64,000 nucleotides of DNA from Maritimibacter sp. (lineage in GTDB: Bacteria; Pseudomonadota; Alphaproteobacteria; Rhodobacterales; Rhodobacteraceae), in contig NZNT01000019.1 in the NCBI GenBank assembly GCA_002695005.1, forward strand, positions 186,001 through 250,000, in the 5' to 3' direction. The notes below the pieces were generated by a model. That model worked only from the letters and a program-made list of their open reading frames with translations, had not been told where the DNA came from and searched no databases. Numbering within the stretch: the first letter of the stretch is position 1; each line of letters starts with the position of its first letter. Of the stretch, positions 55,279 through 62,893 are shown piece after piece. Position numbers and translations under genes: made by a program.

Positions 55279-55585
55279 TCTTGCAAGCAATCGGCTTCAG
55301 GGAGGAGGTAGAAGCCTTTCGCGTATCGCGCGGGGTTGCCCCCGTATGTTGCCCGTCGACCCCAGGGAGGAGGAGAGGGGTGTTCGGGTCACGGTCGCCC
55401 CAGGGAGGAGGAGAGGGGCTTCCGATCTTTTGGCCGGTGACGCCCGGGAGGAGGTGGGCGCCACCGACTATGCAGATCTTCCCGGGAGGAGGTGGGAAGG
55501 TCCGTATTGGGGACCCGGAGGCGCGTTAGGGAGGAGGAGACGCTGTCCGGGTCATCAGGAACCTCAGGGAGGAGGAAGAGGTTCC
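55245..55585 (-). ncRNA. CcsR/cuckoo-type sRNA array, eight CCTCCTCCC-loop hairpins
   Basis: Eight consecutive inverted repeats at 55245-55278, 55293-55316, 55359-55381, 55397-55419, 55435-55466, 55475-55502, 55512-55553 and 55558-55585. The stems differ in sequence (5 to 12 bp, compensatory), while every loop contains the same nine bases, CCTCCTCCC on the reverse strand. This anti-Shine-Dalgarno loop, placed directly after a DUF1127 gene, is the hallmark of the Rhodobacter CcsR1-4 'cuckoo' RNAs, each described with two such hairpins; eight hairpins would make about four sRNAs. They should be co-transcribed with the DUF1127 gene and processed. Copies 1 and 5 are identical over 32 nt. The known members are stress-induced; stress control here is inferred. 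Confidence 0.85.
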
Positions 55586-55594
55586 CGAAAACTG

Positions 55595-55813
55595 TTATTT
55601 TTTTCCGTAGGCCGCTTCGCGGGCGATGAACGGGATTTCGGCGCGCGAGATGCCGAGGTCGGCAAGATCGCGACCGTTGAGGGCGCGCAACTCGGCCAGC
55701 GTGGTGCGGTACACCTTGCGCTGGGCGCGGGCGTCGCCGAAGGATTTCAGCAGAGTGGACACGCGGTCGAAGAGGCCGTGGTCGGAATGGCGGATATCGG
55801 TTGCGTAAGCCAT
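55595..55813 (-). CDS. ccaF1: DUF1127 small protein (CcaF1-like)
   Basis: 72-residue basic protein ending in the DUF1127 block RTTLAELRALNGRDLADLGISRAEIPFIAREAAYGKK. In Rhodobacter sphaeroides the gene in this position (CcaF1) encodes a small RNA-binding protein that affects processing of the CcsR RNAs downstream. The stop lies ten bases before the first hairpin of the array. The start at 55813 is the family start; a longer frame upstream lacks similarity. Gene symbol is given by position and family, not by search. Confidence 0.85.
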   Translation of the reverse strand: MAYATDIRHSDHGLFDRVSTLLKSFGDARAQRKVYRTTLAELRALNGRDLADLGISRAEIPFIAREAAYGKK

Positions 55814-55952
55814 GTCGTCTTTCTTTCTCGTCTTGAGCGCCTGTCTGCGGCGCGGTGCGGATGCCGTTCTGCGAAGCGCTGTGCCCCGCTCGGTTGAGAT
55901 GAAGATGGGCGATTTGCTGCACCTGCACAATCCGCAGAAGGTTCAATGCCGC

Positions 55953-55969
55953 TATGCAGCAAATGCATA
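55953..55969. promoter_or_regulatory. Palindrome in the DUF1127/mrp divergent region
   Basis: TATGCA-GCAAA-TGCATA is a perfect 6-bp inverted repeat about 140 bp upstream of DUF1127 and 125 bp upstream of mrp. It is a plausible operator for one of them. No clear sigma-32-type promoter could be fixed by eye in the same gap. Confidence 0.35.
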
Positions 55970-56093
55970 CATAAGACTGACCTACTCGGTTAACGCTAGG
56001 TAAAGATTGGCGAAACCGTCGGGGCGCGCAGGCGACCCCTTGAGATCAGGGGGAAAAAGGGCATCTATGCCTCAGGATAATCTGGAGGAAATG

Positions 56094-57173
56094 ATGGCGC
56101 TCACACGCGATCGTATCATGTCGGTGCTGGCCACGGTGTCTTTGCCCGACCAAGGTGACCTGGCGTCACGGGACTTGATCCGCGCTTTGACCATCGACGG
56201 CGGCAACGTCAGTTTCGTGATCGAAGCCCCGTCGCCCGAGATCGCGGCCGGCTGGGAAGCGCAGCGCAAGGCCGCCGAGTCGGCCGTCGCCGCGCTCGAC
56301 GGCGTGGAAAAAGTGACCGCCATTCTCACCGCCCACGGTGCCGGCAAGCCCGCCCCGAAGGGTGACGCGCCGAACCTGCGCGTGGGCGGACACCCGAAGC
56401 CCCAGGCCGGCCCTCAGGCCATTCCCGGCGTGAAACAGGTGATCGCCATCGCCTCCGGCAAGGGCGGCGTGGGCAAGTCGACGGTCTCCTCCAACCTTGC
56501 CGTCGCGCTCGCCGCCTCGGGTCGCAAGGTCGGGCTGCTGGACGCCGACATCCTCGGCCCCAGTCAGGCGATGATGATGGGGATTACCGAAAAGCCGACC
56601 TCGTCCGACGGCAAGGTGCTCGATCCGGTCATGGCCCACGGCATCAAGGTCATGTCGGTCGGCATGATCGTGGACCCGGATCAGGCGGTCGTCTGGCGCG
56701 GGCCCATGCTCATGGGCACGCTGCAACAATTCGCGTTTCAGGTGAACTGGGGTGAACTAGACGTGCTTCTCGTCGATTTGCCGCCCGGCACCGGCGACGT
56801 TCAACTGACGCTGGCCCAGAAAGTTGTGATGACCGGCGCGCTTGTCGTGTCCACGCCGCAGGACGTCGCCCTCCTCGACGCGCATAAGGCGATCGACATG
56901 TTCGGCAAGGTCTCGGTCCCCATTCTCGGTCTGATCGAGAACATGTCGTCCTATGTCTGTCCCAATTGCGGGCATGAGGCGCACCTGTTCGGTGAGGGTG
57001 GCGTCGCAGCGGAGGCCGCCAAGATCGGTGCGCCGCTCCTCGGCCAGCTTCCCCTGTCGCTCGATGTGCGGAAGGCAGGCGATGCCGGCATCCCCGTCGC
57101 TCTCACCGACGGGCCGGTGGGCGAGGCTTACCGTGCGCTCGCCGGCGACCTGCTCGCGCGCGGGATCGGTTGA
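56094..57173 (+). CDS. mrp: Iron-sulfur cluster carrier Mrp/ApbC
   Basis: 359-residue P-loop ATPase that binds and delivers iron-sulfur clusters. N-terminal MIP18-like part (1-75), then deviant Walker A SGKGGVGKSTVSSNLA, GLLDADILGPS and VDLPPGTGDVQLT. The C-terminal cluster-binding CPNCG is intact. The start at 56094 (MALTRDRIMSVLATV) fits the family and has GGAGG five bases upstream. ATG 56067, also with a purine-rich site, would add nine residues. Confidence 0.93.
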   Translation: MALTRDRIMSVLATVSLPDQGDLASRDLIRALTIDGGNVSFVIEAPSPEIAAGWEAQRKAAESAVAALDGVEKVTAILTAHGAGKPAPKGDAPNLRVGGHPKPQAGPQAIPGVKQVIAIASGKGGVGKSTVSSNLAVALAASGRKVGLLDADILGPSQAMMMGITEKPTSSDGKVLDPVMAHGIKVMSVGMIVDPDQAVVWRGPMLMGTLQQFAFQVNWGELDVLLVDLPPGTGDVQLTLAQKVVMTGALVVSTPQDVALLDAHKAIDMFGKVSVPILGLIENMSSYVCPNCGHEAHLFGEGGVAAEAAKIGAPLLGQLPLSLDVRKAGDAGIPVALTDGPVGEAYRALAGDLLARGIG

Positions 57174-57217
57174 CTGGGCCTTGGGGATGACGTTTCCTTT
57201 CTGAAAGGAGACATATC

Positions 57218-57679
57218 ATGTCCAGCATCCGCACCTGCCTCTGGTTCGAACGTGATGGCGAGGTCGCCGCGCATTTCTACACCTCGCTGATCGCGAACTC
57301 CGCGATCACGTCAGAGGTCGGCCGGACGCAATCGGGCGCGCCGCTCATGGTCAACTTCCACCTCGACGGCGTGCCCTATCAGGCGTTGAACGGCGGGCCG
57401 ACCTACCAGCCCAGTCCCGCAGCCTCCATCGCGATCACCACACCGGATCAGGCCGAGACGGACCGGATCTGGAACGCGCTCGTGGCTGATGGCGGTCGGG
57501 AAAGCCGATGCGCGTGGTGCATCGACCGGTTCGGCGTAAGCTGGCAGGTCGTTCCCGAGGCGCTGCCCGGTTTCGTGGGCGGCCCGGACCCCGAGGGTGC
57601 GCGCCGGGCGACCGAGGCGATGATGGCCATGACTAAGATCGATATTGCGGCACTCGAAGCCGCCTACGCCGGTCATTAA
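57218..57679 (+). CDS. VOC-family protein (PhnB-like)
   Basis: 153-residue vicinal-oxygen-chelate (glyoxalase-like) protein of the PhnB/3-demethylubiquinone-methyltransferase-like group. It begins IRTCLWFERDGEVAAHFYTSLI and has NGGPTYQPSPAASIAITT and CAWCIDRFGVSWQVVPEAL, the usual two-repeat signature. A GAAAGGAGA site precedes the ATG. Its function is unknown. Its stop overlaps that of the convergent DUF4253 gene. Confidence 0.87.
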   Translation: MSSIRTCLWFERDGEVAAHFYTSLIANSAITSEVGRTQSGAPLMVNFHLDGVPYQALNGGPTYQPSPAASIAITTPDQAETDRIWNALVADGGRESRCAWCIDRFGVSWQVVPEALPGFVGGPDPEGARRATEAMMAMTKIDIAALEAAYAGH

Positions 57680-58512
57680 TCCCACCAGAAGTACCACAGG
57701 TCCGACACCATGAGCGTCGCGGCCAGCGCCGAGAGCGTGCCGCTGCCCTGATCGACGATATCCGGACAGTATTCATACATCTCGCGCGCAAGGGTGAGCG
57801 CGTCTTCACGCGTTGCCGGACGGCGCGTCACCTCCATCTCGATCACGTCACCGCTCATGGCCACGGGCACGGCCCCATAGCGCGCGTTCCAGTCGCGGAA
57901 GGCGGCGACGTGCATTTCGGGCTGCGGATTGAGGTTCCAGCCGCCGAACCGCACCCAGGCGGGCAAGGCGGTCTGGTCCGGGGTCGGGACCTGAGCGATG
58001 AAGACCCTTGGGTGCGGCGCACCGTCCAGCCAGTTGTGGGCGAGCGCCAGCGTCTGTGAGGGTTCCGGCGGGGTTTCAGGCCACTCGCCGGTGATCTGCG
58101 CGGCCCATTCGTCGGGTGTGCCGAGTTCGTCGACGAACTCCGGATCTTCTGCCTCCATCTCGGCGATGAATTCCGCGTGCATCGCACGGTTCCGGGCGAA
58201 CAGGTCTTCGGGGAAGTCGATCGCGTCAGCGGCTTGCAGGATATCGTCCGTCGATTGCATGGGGCCGCTCTTCGCATCCTCCTGAAACATACGCATCAAG
58301 GGCAGGGCGTCCTCCGCCGGACCGACAATGAGGGGCACGGTTCCGTCCGCGTCCCGCATCCCACGCCACCGGGCCAGAGCGGCGGCGCCCGACGTCTCGG
58401 TCAATGCATAAGGAAACGCGCGGCGCGCCTCGCGGAAATCTGGCGGCAGCTCCCATGCAGGAAGGAAAAGACCGAGGACGAACCCCAGCACGGCGTCGAA
58501 CAGGCGTTCCAT
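57676..58512 (-). CDS. DUF4253 protein
   Basis: 278-residue protein with the DUF4253 domain in its C-terminal third (NWLDGAPHPRVFIAQVPTPDQTALPAWVRFGGWNLNPQPEMHVAAFRDWN overall region, ending YCPDIVDQGSGTL and LWYFWWD). The N terminus has a hydrophobic stretch (AVLGFVLGLFLPAWELP) that may be a membrane anchor. No start has a good ribosome-binding site; 58512 is chosen, with ATG 58563 or further upstream possible. Function unknown. Confidence 0.72.
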   Translation of the reverse strand: MERLFDAVLGFVLGLFLPAWELPPDFREARRAFPYALTETSGAAALARWRGMRDADGTVPLIVGPAEDALPLMRMFQEDAKSGPMQSTDDILQAADAIDFPEDLFARNRAMHAEFIAEMEAEDPEFVDELGTPDEWAAQITGEWPETPPEPSQTLALAHNWLDGAPHPRVFIAQVPTPDQTALPAWVRFGGWNLNPQPEMHVAAFRDWNARYGAVPVAMSGDVIEMEVTRRPATREDALTLAREMYEYCPDIVDQGSGTLSALAATLMVSDLWYFWWD

Positions 58513-58890
58513 TACGGCAGGGTGCCAGAGGACGAGGGCGAAGGCGACCGGTAAGCGCCCCATGGGATCACATGCCACCGCGCTCCGGGTGAAACCCGAG
58601 TGGGCAGCTCCGACCATGGTATTCCATCCCACTGCTCCTAAATCACCGATTCAGGATGTTCGATTTATGCAATAATCCGCCTGATTCACCTTGATTCCCC
58701 ATCGAAAACCCGGCATCAGACCGCCGGTCCCCTCGAAATGGCGGGGCGGGGGTGAAAAAAAACAAAAAAATCGCATTCCCCATATCTTGTGCTCTCTTAA
58801 CCGTGATCTCGCAATATCAGGCAATTTGTTCTCTTTTTGATCCGCAATACTTTGTGTTCAAAGGGCCGCCTGTACAACATCTGGTAGCCG

Positions 58891-58918
58891 TTTCCCATAA
58901 AAAGGGGTTGTTTCCCAT
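58891..58918. promoter_or_regulatory. MraZ-box candidates
   Basis: TTTCCCAT occurs at 58891-58898 and again at 58911-58918, exactly 20 bp apart. On the reverse strand each reads ATGGGAAA. MraZ binds direct repeats of TGGGN spaced at ten-bp steps upstream of its own gene; these two boxes would fit two helical turns apart, although the middle box is absent. Confidence 0.4.
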
Positions 58919-59116
58919 GAAGTGCCATGGCATTCCTAAGTCATCGAAGAGACGGGAACATAACGGGGCGACAAAGAACCCCTGAAACATCTCCCAAGTC
59001 AGGTTTCATACAGGCACCCCGCCTCTTCGGAATTGAGAGATCCGACGCGTACGCGAGCAGACATCCCCCCAGGTGGCGCGCGTGATCGGACGAACCCAGA
59101 GATGGGACGAGGGCGG

Positions 59117-59160
59117 CGGATTGGGCAGTGGCAGCAGCTCAATCCGTCGTTTTCGTTTCT
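59117..59160 (+). terminator. Terminator-like hairpin before mraZ
   Basis: A 10-bp stem (59117-59126 with 59137-59146, one G-U pair) and ten-base loop is followed by TCGTTTTCGTTTCT. It ends about 45 bp before the mraZ start. It would end a leader RNA prematurely and lower read-through into the dcw genes. Confidence 0.6.
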
Positions 59161-59204
59161 GGCGGACGTTGGTGAAGGCAAGGGACAGATAGGAGCCGCG
59201 AGCA

Positions 59205-59705
59205 GTGGCCGAAGTGTTTCTGAACGGTGGGCGTCACAAGGTTGACGCGAAAGGTCGGGTGTCCATCCCGTCCGGTTTCCGTTCTGTCATCGCCCAGGGC
59301 GACCCGTCCGACGACACCACCCACCAGCCCCAGTTCGTGATCTTTTTCGGCGATCCCCGACGCAATTACCTCGAATGCTACACGATCGAGGCCTGGGAAG
59401 AGATCGTCGCGCGCATCAAGGCGATGCCGCGCAGTTCCGAAAAGCGCAAGACAGCGCAATTCATGTATTTCCACGGCTCGCAGAAGATGTCGGTCGACGA
59501 TACGGGCCGGATCGTCCTGCCGCAGAAGCTCCGCGACAAGATCGGCCTGTCGGGCGAGGCGGAGTTCGTCGCCGCCGGTGACACCTTCCAGATCTGGGAG
59601 CCGGGCGTCTTCGAAGAATACGAGGCCAGCCGTGTCAGCGTCATCGAGGCGCTGCCGGACCACATCGATGCCGCAGCCCTCCTCGACGAGGATTTCGATC
59701 TATGA
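59205..59705 (+). CDS. mraZ: Transcriptional regulator MraZ
   Basis: 166-residue protein with two SpoVT/AbrB-like repeats, each with the DxxxR core: [14 protein letters not shown] near residue 11 and [14 protein letters not shown] in the middle. MraZ represses its own dcw operon and may counter RsmH. A GTG start at 59205 has AGGAG nine bases upstream. It overlaps rsmH by four bases. Confidence 0.94.
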   Translation: MAEVFLNGGRHKVDAKGRVSIPSGFRSVIAQGDPSDDTTHQPQFVIFFGDPRRNYLECYTIEAWEEIVARIKAMPRSSEKRKTAQFMYFHGSQKMSVDDTGRIVLPQKLRDKIGLSGEAEFVAAGDTFQIWEPGVFEEYEASRVSVIEALPDHIDAAALLDEDFDL

Positions 59706-60694
59706 TGGTCGCTGCCGCCGCCAACGCCGCTCCGCATATCCCCGTTCTGTTGCGCCCCCTTCTGGACGCGGTCGCCCCGGTTTCGGGTGTCTGGGTCGAC
59801 GGAACCTTCGGGGCAGGGGGCTATGCGCGCGGATTGGTCGAGGCCGGCGCTGACCGCGTGATCGGCATCGACCGCGACCCGCTTGCGCTCGATATGGCCC
59901 GGGAGTGGATCGCCGATTTCGACGGCCGGATCGAGCTGGCTCAGGGCACGTTTTCCGAGATGGACGACATCGCGGGCGACCTGGTGGACGGGATCGTGCT
60001 GGACCTCGGCGTCTCCTCGATGCAACTGGACCTCGCAGAGCGCGGGTTTTCCTTCATGCGCGACGGCCCGCTCGACATGCGGATGAGCCAGGACGGGCCG
60101 TCTGCGGCCGACCTCGTGAACGAGGCGCCGGAGGAGGAACTTGCGGACATCCTCTACCACTACGGCGAAGAACGCGCGTCGCGCCGGATCGCGCGTCAGA
60201 TCACCAAAACCCGCACAACGGACCCATTCAAGACAACGGCGCAACTGGCGGAAACCATTGAAAAATGCTTGCCGCGCGCGAAGCCCGGTCAGAGCCACCC
60301 GGCCACTCGGAGCTTCCAGGCGATCCGCATCGCGGTGAACGACGAATTCGGGCAGCTTGCCGAAGGGCTGGACGCCGCAGAACGCGCGCTCAGACCCGGC
60401 GGCAAGCTGGCCGTCGTCACGTTCCATTCGCTCGAAGACCGGGTCGTCAAACGCTTCCTGCAACTTGCCGCCTCCACCGGCGGCGGCGGCTCACGCTATG
60501 CCCCCGAGCCCGACGCGCACACGCCGCGCTTCGACCTCACCCCGCGCCGCGCCATCGGACCGGACGAGGACGAACTCGCCCAGAACCCGCGTGCCCGCTC
60601 CGCCCGCCTGCGAGTCGCCACCCGGACCGAGGCACCGGCAGAAGTCACCGACCGCTCCAAACTGGGCCTTCCCGCGCCCGCATTCCGAGGCTGA
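59702..60694 (+). CDS. rsmH: 16S rRNA (cytosine1402-N4)-methyltransferase RsmH
   Basis: 330-residue SAM methyltransferase (formerly MraW) that methylates C1402 in the ribosomal P site. SAM loop [15 protein letters not shown] is near residue 35; [26 protein letters not shown] and [13 protein letters not shown] are diagnostic, as is the C-terminal [17 protein letters not shown] overlap with mraZ. Confidence 0.96.
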   Translation: MMVAAAANAAPHIPVLLRPLLDAVAPVSGVWVDGTFGAGGYARGLVEAGADRVIGIDRDPLALDMAREWIADFDGRIELAQGTFSEMDDIAGDLVDGIVLDLGVSSMQLDLAERGFSFMRDGPLDMRMSQDGPSAADLVNEAPEEELADILYHYGEERASRRIARQITKTRTTDPFKTTAQLAETIEKCLPRAKPGQSHPATRSFQAIRIAVNDEFGQLAEGLDAAERALRPGGKLAVVTFHSLEDRVVKRFLQLAASTGGGGSRYAPEPDAHTPRFDLTPRRAIGPDEDELAQNPRARSARLRVATRTEAPAEVTDRSKLGLPAPAFRG

Positions 60695-60697
60695 CCG

Positions 60698-61090
60698 ATG
60701 ATGCGTTCCGCTCTCTATGTGCTCTCGACGCTGATCGTGATGGGGCTGGGCTACTGGGCTTATGTGGAGAACTACAAGACGCAGGCGGCGCTTGACGAAG
60801 TCGAGACGCTCCAGCGCGACATCGGCCAGATGCGAGAGCGGCTTGTGGTCCTGAAAGCCGAATGGGCGTATCTCAACCGCCCCGACCGGCTGCGCGACCT
60901 GGCCGAGATGAATTTCGACCGTTTAGGCCTGCTCCCGCTGGCCCCGGAGCAATTCGGGCGCGTGGACCAGATCGCCTATCCGCAGGAAGCCGACGCGTTG
61001 CCCCTGATTTCGTCCGAGGACTCGGTGGACGTGCAGGGCGACCTCACCGTGCCGCTTGACGGGATTGAAGACCTGGAGACCCAACCATGA
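60698..61090 (+). CDS. ftsL: Cell division protein FtsL
   Basis: 130-residue bitopic division protein. One membrane helix (about 3-20, SALYVLSTLIVMGLGYWAYV) is followed by a periplasmic coiled coil (NYKTQAALDEVETLQRDIGQMRERLVVLKAEWAYLNRPDRL). Works with FtsB and FtsQ to activate FtsW and FtsI. It lies three bases after rsmH and overlaps ftsI by four bases. Assignment rests on fold and position because FtsL is poorly conserved. Confidence 0.87.
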   Translation: MMRSALYVLSTLIVMGLGYWAYVENYKTQAALDEVETLQRDIGQMRERLVVLKAEWAYLNRPDRLRDLAEMNFDRLGLLPLAPEQFGRVDQIAYPQEADALPLISSEDSVDVQGDLTVPLDGIEDLETQP

Positions 61091-62874
61091 CCCGTGTGCC
61101 GCTCCGGCCGCTGGCCCGCATCCTTGAAGCCCGTGCCTCGGGCGGCGACCCGAACGCCATCGAGCGCGAGAACAAGCGGCTCCGGCACGAGGAGATGCGC
61201 GACAAGGCCCGGCTGCGGGCCGAAGGTCGCCTCTTGGTCCTCGCGGCTTTGTTCTTCTGCGCTTTCGTGACGGTCGGCGTGCGTATGGGTACGCTGTCGG
61301 CCACGGTCCCGTCCGAACCGCGCGCGCAGGCGCCCGGCGCCCTGATCGCCCAGACCCGGGCCGATATCGTCGACCGGCAGGGGCGACTTCTCGCCACCAA
61401 CTTCGTCACCCACGCGCTCTATGCCGAGACCGAGAACATGGTCGATCCGGCACGCGCGGCGGCGGAACTGGCCAGGATATTTCCGGACCTCGAAGAAGAG
61501 GCGCTCCTGCGCCGCTTCACCGGCAAGACCAAGTTTCTCTGGATCAAGCCACAGATCAGCCCGGAACAGAAACAGGCCGTCCACGACATTGGCGATCCCG
61601 GCCTCCTCTTCGGCCCCCGCGACATGCGCCTTTATCCCAACGGTGGTCTCGCGGCCCACGTCTTGGGCGGTGCTCGCTTTGGCGAACAGGCGGTGCAAGC
61701 CGCCGAACTTATCGGCGTGGCTGGCATCGAACGCGCCTTCGACGAACGACTCTCGGACCCGGCGCGTGCGGGCGAGCCGCTCATGCTCACGCTGGACCTG
61801 ACCGTTCAGGCGGCGGTGGAGCGGGTGCTTGCAGGCGGGATGCAGGTCATGAATGCGCAGGGCGCGGCTGCGATCCTGATGGATGCACATACGGGCGAGA
61901 TCGTTTCGCTCGCCTCGCTCCCTGATTTCGACCCGAACGACCGGCCCAACCCGCCGACCAAAGGTGACCCCTCCGACAGCCCGATCTTCAACCGGGCGGT
62001 GCAAGGGGTCTATGAACTCGGCTCGACCTACAAGATCTTCGCCGCCGCACAGGCGCTGGAACTGGGCCTCGTAAACCCGGAAACCATGATCGACACCCGC
62101 GGCCCGATCCGCTGGGGCAAACACCGGATCAACGATTTCCACGACTACGGCGCGCAACTCTCCGTCACCGACGTGATCGTTCGGTCCTCCAACATCGGCA
62201 CGGCGCGGCTCGCCCAACAGATCGGCGGCGCGCGCCAGCGGGAATTCCTCGACCAACTCGGGCTGACCCAACCAACGGCGCTGGAACTCAGCGAAGCGGC
62301 GCGCATCAAGCCGCTCCTCCCGTCGAACTGGTCGGAGCTTTCGACCATGACGATCTCCTACGGCCACGGCATCTCGGCCAGCCCGCTGCACCTTGCAACA
62401 GCCTATGCCTCGCTCCTGAACGGCGGCACGCGGGTCACGCCCACGCTGGTGCGCAGCGGTCCGGTCGCCCCCGGTCCGCGCGTCGTGAGCGAAAAGACCT
62501 CCGCCATCGCCCGCGACATGCTGCGGCAGGTGGTGGCCTCCGAGAAAGGCACCGCGTCCTTCGGCGAGGTTCCGGGCTACGCGGTGGGCGGCAAGACCGG
62601 CACGGCGGACAAACCCAAGCCGCGCGGTGGCTATTACGAGGACAAGGTGATCGGCACCTTCGCGAGCGTGTTCCCGGCACATGACCCCAAGTACATTCTC
62701 GTGGTCTCGCTCGATGAGCCGGTCATCTCGATCCTGGGCGAGGCGCGGCGCACAGCGGGCTTCACGGCCGTCCCGGTCGCCGCCGAAATCATCCGGCGCG
62801 TCGCGCCCCTCCTTGGCCTGAGGCCGGAGATTGAACCCAAGGGTCCGATCGGTGTAACACTCACTTCGAACTGA
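61087..62874 (+). CDS. ftsI: Septal peptidoglycan transpeptidase FtsI (PBP3)
   Basis: 595-residue class B penicillin-binding protein that cross-links septal peptidoglycan. A 50-residue cytoplasmic part, one membrane helix (about 50-70, LLVLAALFFCAFVTVGV), a dimerisation domain starting RADIVDRQGRLLATN and the transpeptidase domain follow. Active-site motifs are S313-T-Y-K316, VRSSN and GGKTGTADK. Overlaps ftsL by four bases. Confidence 0.96.
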   Translation: MTRVPLRPLARILEARASGGDPNAIERENKRLRHEEMRDKARLRAEGRLLVLAALFFCAFVTVGVRMGTLSATVPSEPRAQAPGALIAQTRADIVDRQGRLLATNFVTHALYAETENMVDPARAAAELARIFPDLEEEALLRRFTGKTKFLWIKPQISPEQKQAVHDIGDPGLLFGPRDMRLYPNGGLAAHVLGGARFGEQAVQAAELIGVAGIERAFDERLSDPARAGEPLMLTLDLTVQAAVERVLAGGMQVMNAQGAAAILMDAHTGEIVSLASLPDFDPNDRPNPPTKGDPSDSPIFNRAVQGVYELGSTYKIFAAAQALELGLVNPETMIDTRGPIRWGKHRINDFHDYGAQLSVTDVIVRSSNIGTARLAQQIGGARQREFLDQLGLTQPTALELSEAARIKPLLPSNWSELSTMTISYGHGISASPLHLATAYASLLNGGTRVTPTLVRSGPVAPGPRVVSEKTSAIARDMLRQVVASEKGTASFGEVPGYAVGGKTGTADKPKPRGGYYEDKVIGTFASVFPAHDPKYILVVSLDEPVISILGEARRTAGFTAVPVAAEIIRRVAPLLGLRPEIEPKGPIGVTLTSN

Positions 62875-62893
62875 GCTTGTCCCGGGGGGGACC

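Larger units (their letters stand above)
58640..59204 (+). promoter_or_regulatory. Long AT-rich leader of the dcw cluster (UpsM-like)
   Basis: About 565 bp without a supported gene between the DUF4253 gene and mraZ, more AT-rich than its surroundings and including an A-run region at 58755-58770. Within it lie a promoter-like pair TTGTTC-N16-TACTTT at 58826-58853, two TTTCCCAT boxes and a terminator-like hairpin close to mraZ. In Rhodobacter the dcw 5' leader is transcribed as the separate sRNA UpsM that ends at such a hairpin; this leader fits that design. A 77-residue frame at 58752-58985 lacks any protein-like signal. Confidence 0.55.

Noticed and set aside
55245-55585. CRISPR array
   Set aside because: The repeated unit is only nine bases, unit spacing is irregular and each copy is flanked by its own complementary arms; this is a hairpin series, not repeat-spacer DNA.
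55245-55585. Series of forward-strand ribosome-binding sites (GGGAGGAGG) for small genes
   Set aside because: No start codon with an open frame follows most of them at proper spacing, each is locked in a stem-loop, and the terminator T-run supports reverse-strand transcription.
58752-58985. 77-residue forward frame in the mraZ leader
   Set aside because: It covers an A-run and the MraZ boxes, has no ribosome-binding site with known spacing and looks like noncoding AT-rich leader.
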